A stretch of DNA of 64,000 bases from Desertibaculum subflavum (lineage in GTDB: Bacteria > Pseudomonadota > Alphaproteobacteria > Ferrovibrionales > Ferrovibrionaceae). Positions 37,190 through 46,134 of the stretch are shown piece after piece. Under the pieces are notes generated by a model that ran no database searches, was not told the DNA's origin, and was given only the letters and a program-made list of their open reading frames with translations. The DNA is taken from positions 24,376-88,375 of the forward strand of contig QOZS01000021.1 of the NCBI GenBank assembly GCA_003576705.1. The letters are read 5' to 3'. The position numbers were made by a program, and so were the translations under genes. How positions within the stretch are numbered: position 1 is the stretch's first letter; every line of letters begins with the position of its first letter.

Positions 37190-38068
37190 TCAGAGCGTGT
37201 TGGAGAGATTGCGGACGAAGTCGGCGACCTCCCCGCGCATGTCCTCGCGGGCCAGGGCGAAGGCGACGTTGGCCTGTAGGAAGCCGACCTTGTCGCCGCA
37301 ATCGAAGCGCTCGCCCTCGAAGCGGAAGCCGTGGAAGGGGTGCGTCGAGATCATGCGCGCCAGCGCGTCGGTCAGCTGGATCTCGCCGCCGGCGCCGCGC
37401 TCGACCTTCTCCAGATGATCGAAAACTTCGGGGTGCAGGATATAGCGGCCGATTGCGGCGAGCGTCGACGGCGCCTTGTCGGGCGACGGCTTCTCCACCA
37501 TGCCGCTCACTTCGGCGAGCCGCCCGTCGTCGCGCTTCACCTTCATGATGCCGTAGCGCGAGACGTGTTCCTTCGGCACGTCCATGGTGGCGATCATCAC
37601 GCCGCCGGTCTCGGCATAGGCGTTGGTCATCTGCTTCAGGCACGGGGTGCGGGACAGGATCAGGTCGTCGGCGAGCAGCACGGCGAAGGGCTCGTCGCCG
37701 ACCAGGTCGCGCGCGCACCAGACGGCATGGCCGAGGCCGAGCGGTTCCTGCTGGCGGGTATAGGACACCCGTCCGGGACCCGGCACCCAGCTGGTGATGG
37801 AATTCAGCATTTCTTCCTTGCCGCGCGAGCCGAGCAGGTGGCTCAACTCGAAGGAATGGTCGAAATGGTCCTCGATGGCCGATTTGCCGCGGCCGGTGAC
37901 GAAGATCAGCTGCTCGATGCCGGCCGCCTGCGCCTCCTCGACCGCGTACTGGATCAAGGGCTTGTCGACGACGGGCAGCATTTCCTTCGGCATCGCCTTG
38001 GTGGCGGGGAGGAAGCGGGTTCCCATGCCGCCGACGGGGAATACGGCCTTACGGACCGGTTTTCTCAT
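37190..38068 (-). CDS. galU: UTP--glucose-1-phosphate uridylyltransferase
   Basis: A 292-residue nucleotidyltransferase forming UDP-glucose. The nucleotide-binding start is KAVFPVGGMGTRFLPATKAMPKEMLPVVDKPLIQYAVEEA, with the catalytic lysine region and the sugar-binding EKPSPDKAPSTLAAIGRYILHPEVF later on. VLLADDLI carries the metal-binding aspartate. Length matches GalU. It is the first gene of the galU-ugd-pmm operon and is divergent from the second UDP-sugar dehydrogenase (202 bases between). Confidence 0.96.
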   Translation of the reverse strand: MRKPVRKAVFPVGGMGTRFLPATKAMPKEMLPVVDKPLIQYAVEEAQAAGIEQLIFVTGRGKSAIEDHFDHSFELSHLLGSRGKEEMLNSITSWVPGPGRVSYTRQQEPLGLGHAVWCARDLVGDEPFAVLLADDLILSRTPCLKQMTNAYAETGGVMIATMDVPKEHVSRYGIMKVKRDDGRLAEVSGMVEKPSPDKAPSTLAAIGRYILHPEVFDHLEKVERGAGGEIQLTDALARMISTHPFHGFRFEGERFDCGDKVGFLQANVAFALAREDMRGEVADFVRNLSNTL

Positions 38069-38269
38069 GGCGTTCTACCTGTTCGGGCGTTGGCCTGTTG
38101 TTCGCCGGTGCGCGCAACGGGGCGGTTGTGCCACGTCGGCGCGCTTAAGCGCAACCGTCGCTGCCGGCGGGTGAATTTTCCGTGACTGATGCCCCGGACA
38201 GCCCGCTATAAGAAGGCTCTTTGCGGCCTCCAGATGGCGGATCGGGGCCGGATTCTGGGCTGCGTTAAC

Positions 38270-39619
38270 ATGGATGAATCGACTACCACCTTTCCCGTCG
38301 CGGCATTGGTCGAACGGATCCGCGCGCATACCGCGCGGATCGGCGTGATCGGGCTCGGCTATGTCGGACTGCCGCTGGTGTGCGCCTTCAACGACAAGGG
38401 ATTCCCGGTCCTGGGATTCGACGTGGATCCCGAAAAGGTCACGGCGCTGAACGGCGGGCGCTCCTACATCCGGCAGATTCCCGACGCCAAGGTCGCCGCC
38501 ATGCGCGCGACCGGCCGCTTCGAGGCAAGCGCCGACTTCTCCCGCCTGGGCGAGGCGGATGCAATCCTGATCTGCGTGCCGACGCCGCTGACCCGCCAGC
38601 GCGAGCCCGACATGACCTTCGTCGAGGCGACGGCGGCCGAGATCGGCCGCCACCTGCGGCGCGGCCAGCTGGTGGTGCTCGAATCGACCACCTATCCCGG
38701 CACCACGCGCGAGGTGGTGCGGCCGCTGCTGGAAGCGGGGGGCCTGAAATCCGGCGCCGACTTCCTGCTCGCCTATTCGCCCGAGCGCGAGGATCCCGGC
38801 AATATCGACTACGAGACCTCGACCATCCCGAAGGTCGTCGGCGGTGACGGCACGGGCGCGCTGGATGCCGCGCTCGCGCTCTACGGCGAGGCGGTGGTCA
38901 AGGTCGTGCCCGTGTCCAGCCCCGACGCGGCGGAGGCGGTGAAGATCACCGAGAACATCTTCCGCGCCGTCAACATCGCGCTGGTGAACGAGCTCAAGGT
39001 CGTGTTCGAGCGCATGGGCATCGATGTCTGGGAGGTCATCGAGGCGGCGAAGACCAAGCCGTTCGGCTACATGCCGTTTTATCCGGGGCCCGGTCTCGGC
39101 GGGCATTGCATCCCGATCGATCCCTTCTACCTGACCTGGAAGGCGCGCGAATACGATGTCGCGACCCGCTTCATCGAGCTCGCTGGCGAGGTCAATACCG
39201 CCATGCCCGCCTATGTCGTCGGCCGCTTGGCCGAGGCGCTGAACGACCGCTTCGCGATGGCGCTGAAGGGCGCCCGCATCCTGCTGATCGGCGTCGCCTA
39301 CAAGAAGAACGTCGAGGATTGTCGCGAGAGCCCGGCCTTCAAGCTGACCGAGCTGCTGGAGAAGCAGGGCGCCAAGGTCGAGTATTTCGATCCCTTCGTC
39401 CCGGTCATTCCGCGCCTGCGCGAGCATCCGACCCTGATCGGTCGCCGGTCCGTTGCCTGGGGCAAGGCGGCGATCGCCGCGCATGACGCAGCCCTGATCT
39501 GCACCGACCACGACGGCATCGACTACGCGGCGCTGGTAGAGTGGTCGAAACTGGTGATCGATGCGCGCAATGCGACGAAAGCGGTGCCGCGCGGCCGCGA
39601 CAAGATCGTGAAGGCCTGA
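38270..39619 (+). CDS. nucleotide-sugar dehydrogenase (WbpA/TviB type)
   Basis: A 449-residue UDP-glucose/GDP-mannose dehydrogenase family protein. The N-terminal Rossmann motif is IGVIGLGYVGLPLVCAFNDKG, the ESTTYPGTTREVVRPLLE and SPEREDPGN segments are present, and the catalytic cysteine is in PGPGLGGHCIPIDPFYLTWKA. The C-terminal domain has GVAYKKNVEDCRESPA. The GHCIPIDP and SPEREDPGN motifs place it with UDP-N-acetylhexosamine dehydrogenases rather than UDP-glucose dehydrogenase. I chose the ATG at 38270 just before the family's own start. Divergent from galU. Confidence 0.9.
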   Translation: MDESTTTFPVAALVERIRAHTARIGVIGLGYVGLPLVCAFNDKGFPVLGFDVDPEKVTALNGGRSYIRQIPDAKVAAMRATGRFEASADFSRLGEADAILICVPTPLTRQREPDMTFVEATAAEIGRHLRRGQLVVLESTTYPGTTREVVRPLLEAGGLKSGADFLLAYSPEREDPGNIDYETSTIPKVVGGDGTGALDAALALYGEAVVKVVPVSSPDAAEAVKITENIFRAVNIALVNELKVVFERMGIDVWEVIEAAKTKPFGYMPFYPGPGLGGHCIPIDPFYLTWKAREYDVATRFIELAGEVNTAMPAYVVGRLAEALNDRFAMALKGARILLIGVAYKKNVEDCRESPAFKLTELLEKQGAKVEYFDPFVPVIPRLREHPTLIGRRSVAWGKAAIAAHDAALICTDHDGIDYAALVEWSKLVIDARNATKAVPRGRDKIVKA

Positions 39620-39655
39620 TCCCGCTCGCGAGGGGGAGGGCGGGAGAGGAAACGG

Positions 39656-40891
39656 ATGGGGCAGGGCGTGCAGCCCTGGCGGGCGGTTGTGGCCTTCGCG
39701 CTCGCCGCCGCCTTCTTCTGCTACGGCTTCGTGCATCGCGTGGCGCCATCGGTGATGGTGGCCGAGCTGATGCGCGACCTCGGTGTCGGCGCTGCCGCAT
39801 TGGGCAATCTGGCAGCGCTCTATTTCTGGGCCTATGCCGGCCTGCAGATTCCGGTCGGCGTGCTGCTCGATCGCCTGGGGCCGCGCCGGCTGGTCAGCGC
39901 GGCGCTCGCGATCATCGGCATCGGCAGCATCGTCTTCGCCTATGGCGGCTCGCTCCTCGGCCTGTCGGTCGGCCGGCTGCTGATCGGCATCGGCGCCGCC
40001 TTCAGCTGGGTCGGCTGCCTGACCGTCGCCACCCAGATGTTCGAGCCGCGCCGCTTTCCGCTGCTGACCGGCATCGCGCAGACCGTCGGCGTGGCGGGTG
40101 CGGTGCTGGGCCAGGTGCCGCTGGCGGTCGCCATCGGCGCGATCGGCTGGCAGCAGACCAACGCCGTGCTGGGCCTGGTCGGGCTCGCGCTGGCCGCCGG
40201 GTTCTGGATCCTGGTGCGCGACCGCGTCAGGCCGGCGGAAACGTCGCACGGCCTGCTGCTCGGGTTGAAGCTGGTCGCGCGCAACCCGCAGACCTGGATC
40301 TGCGCGCTGTTCAGCATGTCGCTGACGGCGCCGATCCAGGCCTTCGCGGGATTGTGGGGCGTGCCGTATCTGCAGATCGCCTACGGAATCGACAAGGCAT
40401 CGGCCGGCCAGGTCACCACCTTCATGTTCTACGGCTGGATGGCCGGCGCGATCAGCGTCGGCTTCGTCATCAACTGGATCGGGCGGCGGCGGCCGGTGGC
40501 GGCCACCGGCTCGTTCTTCGCCACGGCGACCATGGCGGCCGTCCTGTTCTGGCCGGAGCGCCTGCCGATCGGGGCGGTCGAGGCCTTGCTCGCCCTGCAC
40601 GGCCTTTCGGCGGGCGTGATGCTGACCGGGTTCATTGTGGCGCGCGAGCAGAACCCGGCTTCGGCTTCGGGTGCCGCCTATGGCCTGGTGAACACTTGCG
40701 TCGTCGGCATCGGCGGCGTGATGCAGCTCGTCATCGGGACCCTGCTTGACCTGCGCTGGGCGGGCACCATGTCGGCCGGTATCCGGATCTACCAGCCCGA
40801 TACCTATCTGTTCGCCTTCGCGAGCTTGACCATTCTCGGCTTTGCCGGCTTTGTCGCGGCAATCTGCCTCAGGGAGCCGCGCGGCGCCTGA
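39656..40891 (+). CDS. MFS transporter
   Basis: A 411-residue membrane protein with 12 predicted helices. The A-loop between helices 2 and 3 reads GVLLDRLGPRRLV, and an MFS-like motif is repeated near GWMAGAISVGFVINWIGRRRPV in the second half. The N-terminus (FYCYGFVHRVAPSVM-like FCYGFVHRVAPSVMVAEL) resembles the anion:cation symporter branch carrying hexuronates or sugar phosphates. The substrate is uncertain. It starts 36 bases after the nucleotide-sugar dehydrogenase, probably on the same transcript. Confidence 0.88.
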   Translation: MGQGVQPWRAVVAFALAAAFFCYGFVHRVAPSVMVAELMRDLGVGAAALGNLAALYFWAYAGLQIPVGVLLDRLGPRRLVSAALAIIGIGSIVFAYGGSLLGLSVGRLLIGIGAAFSWVGCLTVATQMFEPRRFPLLTGIAQTVGVAGAVLGQVPLAVAIGAIGWQQTNAVLGLVGLALAAGFWILVRDRVRPAETSHGLLLGLKLVARNPQTWICALFSMSLTAPIQAFAGLWGVPYLQIAYGIDKASAGQVTTFMFYGWMAGAISVGFVINWIGRRRPVAATGSFFATATMAAVLFWPERLPIGAVEALLALHGLSAGVMLTGFIVAREQNPASASGAAYGLVNTCVVGIGGVMQLVIGTLLDLRWAGTMSAGIRIYQPDTYLFAFASLTILGFAGFVAAICLREPRGA

Positions 40892-40955
40892 TGCCATCCG
40901 GCCGGGCCTGCGATAGCATGCCGGCCATCTCATCCGCACCTGGGAGGAACCCCGA

Positions 40956-42383
40956 ATGAGCCATAACAAGCAGTTCTATATCGACGGCGCCTGGGTCGAC
41001 CCGATCCAGCCGAAGACGCTCGACGTGATCAACCCGGCGACCGAGGAGCCGGTGGCCCAGATCAGCATGGGCTCGGCCGCCGATGTCGACCGCGCCGTCA
41101 AGGCGGCGAAGAAGGCCTTCGCCACCTTCTCCAAGACCAGCAAGGACGAGCGCGTCGCCCTGCTGAAGAAGATCATGGAGGTCTACCAGTCGCGCTACGC
41201 CGATATTGCCAGTGCGATCTCGTCGGAGATGGGCGCGCCGGCCTGGCTCGCCACCAAGGCCCAGGCCGCGACCGGCCTGGCGCATCTGAACTCGATGATC
41301 AAGGTGCTGCAGGACTACCAGTTCGAGCATGTCGAGGGCTCGACCCTGATCGCGCGCGAGGCGATCGGCGTCTGCGGCTTCATCACGCCCTGGAACTGGC
41401 CGATCAACCAGATCATGTGCAAGGTCGCGCCGGCGCTCGCCGCCGGCTGCACCATGGTGCTGAAGCCGAGCGAGATCGCGCCGCTCAACGCCATCCTGTT
41501 CGCCGAGGTGCTGGACGCGGCCGGCGTGCCGAAGGGCGTGTTCAATCTCGTCAACGGCGACGGCCCGACCGTCGGCCAGGCGATCGCCTCGCACCCGGAT
41601 GTCGACCTCGTCTCCTTCACCGGCTCGACGCGCGCCGGCATCCTGGTCGCCAAGGCGGCCGCCGACACGGTGAAGCGCGTGCATCAGGAGCTCGGCGGCA
41701 AGTCGGCCAACATCATCCTGCAGGACGCCGACCTGCAGAAGGCGGTGGCGGGCGGCGTCACCGCCTGCTTCACCAATTCCGGCCAGTCCTGCAACGCGCC
41801 GACCCGCATGTTCGTGCACAGCTCGCAGCACGACCAGGCGGTCGCCATCGCCAAGGCGGCGGCGGAGAAGGTGAAGGTCGGCGATCCGCAGGCCAAGGAC
41901 ACGGTGATCGGCCCGGTGGTCAGCGAGACCCAGTTCAAGAAGATCCAGGCGCTGATCGAGGCCGGCATCAAGGAAGGGGCGACGGTGGTCACCGGCGGCA
42001 CCGGCCGTCCGGAAGGCCTGAACCGCGGCTACTACGTCCGCCCGACGGTGTTCGCCAATGTGAAGCCGGAGATGACGATCTCGCGCGAGGAGATCTTCGG
42101 CCCCGTGCTGTCGATCCTGCCCTACGAGAGCGAAGAGCAGGTGGTCGACATGGCGAACGACACGGTCTACGGCCTCGCCGGCTATGTGCAGGGCGAGCGC
42201 GAGCATGCCCGCAAGGTGGCGGCCCAGCTCCGCGCCGGCCAGATCAACCTGAACGGCTCGGCGCCCGATTTTTCGGCGCCGTTCGGCGGCTACAAGCAGT
42301 CCGGCAACGGCCGCGAATGGGGCAAGTACGGGTTCGAGGAATTCCTCGAAGTGAAGGCGGTCCTGGGCTATCAGGCGGCCTGA
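40956..42383 (+). CDS. NAD(P)-dependent aldehyde dehydrogenase
   Basis: A 475-residue class-3-fold aldehyde dehydrogenase. The cofactor region is FITPWNWPINQIMCKVAPALAAGCTMVLKPSE. The general base is E245 (HQELGGKSANIIL) and the nucleophile C279 (NSGQSCNAPTRM). The late EEIFGPVLSILPY motif and the GGYKQSGNGREWGKYG end are typical. The substrate is not clear from sequence. GGGAGGAA precedes the ATG. A palindromic repeat follows the stop codon. Confidence 0.92.
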   Translation: MSHNKQFYIDGAWVDPIQPKTLDVINPATEEPVAQISMGSAADVDRAVKAAKKAFATFSKTSKDERVALLKKIMEVYQSRYADIASAISSEMGAPAWLATKAQAATGLAHLNSMIKVLQDYQFEHVEGSTLIAREAIGVCGFITPWNWPINQIMCKVAPALAAGCTMVLKPSEIAPLNAILFAEVLDAAGVPKGVFNLVNGDGPTVGQAIASHPDVDLVSFTGSTRAGILVAKAAADTVKRVHQELGGKSANIILQDADLQKAVAGGVTACFTNSGQSCNAPTRMFVHSSQHDQAVAIAKAAAEKVKVGDPQAKDTVIGPVVSETQFKKIQALIEAGIKEGATVVTGGTGRPEGLNRGYYVRPTVFANVKPEMTISREEIFGPVLSILPYESEEQVVDMANDTVYGLAGYVQGEREHARKVAAQLRAGQINLNGSAPDFSAPFGGYKQSGNGREWGKYGFEEFLEVKAVLGYQAA

Positions 42384-42391
42384 CGTTTTTA

Positions 42392-42504
42392 CTCCCCCTC
42401 CCCGCCGACAGGCGGGGAGGGCCGGGGTGGGGTTTGCGGCCGCGCCGCCGATAGCGGAAAAGAGAAAACCCCCACCCAACCTCCCCCGACTTCGTCGGGG
42501 GAGG
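42392..42504. repeat. dispersed palindromic intergenic repeat, copy 1
   Basis: Two strong hairpins in tandem. The first is CCCTCCCCGCC with GGCGGGGAGGG (11 bp, loop GACA) followed by CCGGGGTGGGGTTT. The second is CCTCCCCCGAC with GTCGGGGGAGG around TTC (about 42480-42504). AAACCCCCACCC, complementary to the G-rich tail, lies between them. It separates the convergent aldehyde dehydrogenase and malate synthase genes and probably ends both transcripts. A second copy is at 52332-52440. Confidence 0.85.
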
Positions 42505-42515
42505 AGTAGCGGCGA

Positions 42516-44117
42516 CTACGCGCCTTCGCTGACGATCCTGTCGTAGGCCGGCAGCGTCAGGAACTCGGTGAACTTCTCGCCGGCGATCAGGTTGTCGAGC
42601 AGCTTGGCGGCGTCCTCGTAGCGGCCGGCCTTGTAGCGGTTGTCGCCGACCTGGCCGCGGGTTCGTTCCAGCTCTTCCTTGATCACCTGCCGACACAGTG
42701 CGAGATCGATCGGGCGGCCGTCGGCGAGCTTGGCCTTGTGGCGCACCCACTGCCACACTTGCGCGCGGCTGATCTCTGCCGTCGCCGCATCTTCCATCAG
42801 GTTGTAGAGCGGCACGCAGCCGACGCCGCGCAGCCAGGCTTCGGTATAGCCGATGCCGACATTGATGTTCTGCCGCAGGCCCGCCTCGGTGATCTGGCCT
42901 TCCGGCACCTTGATCAGGTCGGCCGGCGTCACCTTCACGTCTTCGCGCTTCTTGGCGAGCTGGTTCGGCGTTTTCATCACGGCGTCGAACTCGGCCTTGG
43001 CGATGGCGACCAGCCCGGGATGCGCCACCCAGGTGCCGTCATGGCCGTCGCCGGCCTCGCGCTTCTTGTCGGCGCGCACCTTCTCCATTGCCGCGTCGTT
43101 GGCGGCGGTATCGTCCTTGATCGGGATCTGCGCCGCCATGCCGCCCATCGCATGCACATTGCGGCGATGGCAGGTCTTGATGACGAGCTGGCTGTAGGAG
43201 CGCAGGAAATGCGTCGTCATGGTCACCTGGGCGCGGTCGGGCATCACCGCCCAGGGCGCCTCGGCGAACTTCTTGATGAAGGAGAAGATGTAGTCCCAGC
43301 GGCCGCAATTCAGGCCGGCGGAGTGGTCGCGCAGCTCGTACAGGATCTCGTCCATCTCGAAGGTGGCGAGGATGGTCTCGATCAGCACCGTCGCCTTGAT
43401 GGTGCCGCGCGGGATGCCGAGCCGGCCTTGCGCCTCCACGAACACATCGTTCCAGAGCCTGGCCTCGAGATGGCTCTCCATCTTCGGCAGGTAGAAATAC
43501 GGCCCGGTGCCGTTGGCGACGAGCTGCCGCGCATTGTGGAAGAAGTAGAGGCCGAAATCGAACAGCGAGCCCGACATCGGCTGGCCGTCGACCTCGACAT
43601 GCCGCTCCGGCAGGTGCCAGCCGCGCGGGCGGACCAGCAGCACGGCATGTTTCGGGTTCAGCTTGTAGGCCTTGCCGGTCGAGGCCTCGGTGAAGTCGAT
43701 CTGGCGCTTGATCGCGTCGCGCAGGTTGATCTGGCCTTCGACCTGGTTTGACCAGGAGGGCGTGGTCGCGTCCTCGAAATCGGCCATGAAGACATTGGCG
43801 CCGCAATTCAGCGCGTTGATGATCATCTTGCGGTCGACCGGCCCGGTGATCTCGACCCGGCGGTCCAGCAGGTCGGGCGGCAGCGGCGCCACGGTCCAGT
43901 CGGCCTCGCGGATCGCCTTGGTCTCGGGCAGAAAATCCGGCTTCTCGCCCGCATCCAGCCGAGCCTGGCGGGTGGCGCGGCGCTCCAGCAGGGCGAGGCG
44001 GCGGGCATTGAACTTGCGCTGAAGGGCAACCACGAAGGCGAGGGCTTCCGGCGTCAGCACCGTGTCGTAACCCGGCTTCATCGCGCCCGTCAGCCGCACG
44101 CCCGGCAGATCGTTCAT
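42516..44117 (-). CDS. aceB: malate synthase A
   Basis: A 533-residue enzyme condensing glyoxylate and acetyl-CoA to malate; the length fits the A isoform. Features include [32 protein letters not shown] (metal and substrate loop), [42 protein letters not shown] with the catalytic Arg/Glu region, and the late [28 protein letters not shown]. It completes the glyoxylate bypass; isocitrate lyase is not in the window. The MarR gene lies upstream on the same strand. Confidence 0.96.
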   Translation of the reverse strand: MNDLPGVRLTGAMKPGYDTVLTPEALAFVVALQRKFNARRLALLERRATRQARLDAGEKPDFLPETKAIREADWTVAPLPPDLLDRRVEITGPVDRKMIINALNCGANVFMADFEDATTPSWSNQVEGQINLRDAIKRQIDFTEASTGKAYKLNPKHAVLLVRPRGWHLPERHVEVDGQPMSGSLFDFGLYFFHNARQLVANGTGPYFYLPKMESHLEARLWNDVFVEAQGRLGIPRGTIKATVLIETILATFEMDEILYELRDHSAGLNCGRWDYIFSFIKKFAEAPWAVMPDRAQVTMTTHFLRSYSQLVIKTCHRRNVHAMGGMAAQIPIKDDTAANDAAMEKVRADKKREAGDGHDGTWVAHPGLVAIAKAEFDAVMKTPNQLAKKREDVKVTPADLIKVPEGQITEAGLRQNINVGIGYTEAWLRGVGCVPLYNLMEDAATAEISRAQVWQWVRHKAKLADGRPIDLALCRQVIKEELERTRGQVGDNRYKAGRYEDAAKLLDNLIAGEKFTEFLTLPAYDRIVSEGA

Positions 44118-44200
44118 TGCTCTCTCCCCGTTATCGATAATGGCCTGCGGCCTGGGCGGACCTTAGCGGTCGAGCGGCGCCGGGCGCAACGGCGGCGCCT

Positions 44201-44704
44201 TCATGCGTCCGGGGGGACAAGACCTCGCAGCAGCGTGGCGAGCCGCTGGGCATCGGCGGGCTTCAGCCGGCCCATGATGCGCTGCTGCTGGGCGCGCGAG
44301 ATGTCGCGGATGCGCCGCCAGGTGGTGACGCCCCGCCGGGTCGGGAAGATCAGCACGCGGCGGCGGTCGGCCGGGTCGGGCGCGCGGTAGACCAGCGACT
44401 GGGCGACCATGCGGTCGATGATCTTGGTCAGGGTCGGCGCTTCCACCAGCACCTGGGCAGCGAGCTCGGTCATCGGCCGTCCCTTGCCGTCGGCCAGAAT
44501 CCCGAGAATGCGCGACTGTTCGAGCGGAATGCCCTGCGGGCGCAGCTTCTCGACCAGCTCCTCCTCGAGCTGCCGATTGACGCTGGCGATCAGGTAGGCG
44601 AGGTGATCCTGCAAGCTATCGGTACCCACGGTGCCGTTCCCAACTGTTGGTGTTTCATTGGTTTCCCCGGAAAGTAGATAGCGGAGGGAGGCCGCCCGGT
44701 TCAA
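44201..44704 (-). CDS. MarR family transcriptional regulator
   Basis: Up to 167 residues of winged-helix MarR protein. Core: LQDHLAYLIASVNRQLEEELVEKLRPQGIPLEQSRIL for dimerisation, the HTH in PMTELAAQVLVEAPTLTKIIDRMVAQSLV, and the wing DPADRRRVLIFPTRRG. The longest start is a TTG at 44704; a GTG at 44629 (142 residues) begins closer to the conserved core and may be the true one. It lies divergent from the amide-binding operon and 83 bases before malate synthase, so it could regulate either. Confidence 0.82.
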   Translation of the reverse strand: MNRAASLRYLLSGETNETPTVGNGTVGTDSLQDHLAYLIASVNRQLEEELVEKLRPQGIPLEQSRILGILADGKGRPMTELAAQVLVEAPTLTKIIDRMVAQSLVYRAPDPADRRRVLIFPTRRGVTTWRRIRDISRAQQQRIMGRLKPADAQRLATLLRGLVPPDA

Positions 44705-44897
44705 CTGATTCGCCCTTACATCGTCAGTCGGCTTGCTGTTTGCTCAGTTTCTGGGCCGGCAATTCTCAAGCGGCGCGAAATGGGGCAGCGTCCTTGTCCG
44801 GCGCAGCGCACCGCCGGGGTGCAGAATTGGTCCGCGCGCGAGAAATCAAGAGGAAGCGGGGAGCGACCAGCGCGCCGCGCCGACACGGTCGGCAAAT

Positions 44898-44913
44898 TGG
44901 CACGGTTCTTGGG
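44898..44913 (+). promoter_or_regulatory. near-consensus sigma-54 (RpoN) promoter
   Basis: TGGCACGGTTCTTGGG matches TGGCACG-N4-TTGC at all fixed positions except the final C (G here). The -24 GG is intact and the spacing correct. It lies 57 bases before the AmiC-like gene, in the 265-base gap with the divergent MarR gene. RpoN control with NtrC-type activation would suit an amide-nitrogen operon. The -12 mismatch makes it uncertain. I see no other feature in this gap. Confidence 0.5.
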
Positions 44914-44969
44914 TCTGGATTCAGGCGAGCTCTGACCATCCGCAGGCTGTAGACGCCGCGTAGCCCTGC

Positions 44970-46031
44970 ATGGAGGCGGTCGTGCGTCGGACCAAGATTG
45001 GGCTGCTCATTCCGAGAAGCGGGCCGGCCGGCATTTGGTCGGAATCCTGCGAGGCCAGCGCGATGCTCGCCGTGGCCGAGATCAACGCCCGCGGCGGCAT
45101 CCTCGGGCGTGCCATCGACCTCGTGATCGGCGATTGCGGCGCCACGGCCGAAGCGGCGGCGATCGAGACGGCGTCGCTGGTCGAGCTCGACGAGGTCACC
45201 GCCATCGTCGGCATGCATCCGAGCGACATCCGCCAGAGCGTGATGGCCACCTTGCGCGGCCGCGTGCCCTACATCTACACGCCGCAGCATGAAGGCGGCG
45301 ATATCGGCGCCGGCGTGCTGGCGATCGGCGACACGGCGGCCGATCTGGGACGTCCCGGCATTGCCTGGCTGCGCGAGCATCGCGGCGCCTCCCGCTTCTT
45401 CCTGCTCGGCAACGACTATGTCTGGCCGCGGGTGTCGCTGCCGAAGATCCGTTCGATCGTGCAGTCGCTGGGCGGCAGCGTGGTCGGCGAGCAGCTCCTG
45501 CCGTTCGACACCACGGATTACGAGCCGATCTTCGATGCTATCCGCCGGCGGCGCGCCGATACCGTCATCATGCTGCTGCTCGGCCTGGAAGGTGTGCGGT
45601 TCCACCGGGCCTTCGTCGCTGCCGGCCTGGCCGGCCAGGTGCGGCGCTTCGCCCTCGCGACCGACGAGACGGTGCTCTACGCGCTCGGCCCGGAGAACGT
45701 GGAGGGCCTGCTGGTCGCCTCCAGCTATTTCTCCACCGTGCGCTCGGCCGCCAATGCGAGCTTTCTCGAGAGCTATCACGATTGCTTCGGCGAAGCGGCG
45801 CCGCCGCCGAACGCCTTCGGGCAATCCTGCTACGAGGGCTTCCACACGCTCGCCGCCATCGCCAATGCGAACGGGTATATCGGCGCGCGCGTCCTGCATG
45901 CCAGCGGAATGCGACGAACGCGCGTGCGCACGGCGCGGCGCCAGCGGCCGGCCATCGAGATGGGCGAGCGTCACGTCGTGCACCTTGCGGCTGCGGATGA
46001 CTTCGATTTCAGGGTTGTTGCGAGCTACTAG
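44970..46031 (+). CDS. AmiC-like cytoplasmic amide/urea-binding protein
   Basis: A 353-residue type-1 periplasmic-binding-protein fold (Peripla_BP_5/AmiC/FmdD group): KIGLLIPRSGPAGIWSESCEASAMLAVAEINARGGILG at the start, LLGNDYVWPRVSLPKIRSIVQSLGG in the middle. It has no signal peptide: only about eight residues precede the first strand. It should therefore stay in the cytoplasm, as does AmiC, the amide sensor of Pseudomonas amidase control. No AmiR-like antiterminator is nearby. The C-terminus (MRRTRVRTARRQRPAIEM) is unusually basic. First gene of the amide module. Confidence 0.8.
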   Translation: MEAVVRRTKIGLLIPRSGPAGIWSESCEASAMLAVAEINARGGILGRAIDLVIGDCGATAEAAAIETASLVELDEVTAIVGMHPSDIRQSVMATLRGRVPYIYTPQHEGGDIGAGVLAIGDTAADLGRPGIAWLREHRGASRFFLLGNDYVWPRVSLPKIRSIVQSLGGSVVGEQLLPFDTTDYEPIFDAIRRRRADTVIMLLLGLEGVRFHRAFVAAGLAGQVRRFALATDETVLYALGPENVEGLLVASSYFSTVRSAANASFLESYHDCFGEAAPPPNAFGQSCYEGFHTLAAIANANGYIGARVLHASGMRRTRVRTARRQRPAIEMGERHVVHLAAADDFDFRVVASY

Positions 46032-46134
46032 CCTCGCCGTGGAAGGACCGAAAAGAATATACTTGAAAAAGCAACAAATGACGAATCATGATCAGGGAGG
46101 TGCAAGGCGCGACCAACAAGGGGACGGGTGACGT

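Noticed and set aside
38075..40969. A 964-codon open frame on the minus strand
   Set aside because: It lies opposite the nucleotide-sugar dehydrogenase and MFS genes, both with complete family motifs; the frame is rich in Arg, His and Gln and resembles no protein.
44970..46031. Duplicate periplasmic binding protein of the ABC transporter
   Set aside because: No signal peptide or lipobox is present from any in-frame start near the RBS, so a periplasmic role is not supported; treated as an AmiC-like cytoplasmic sensor.
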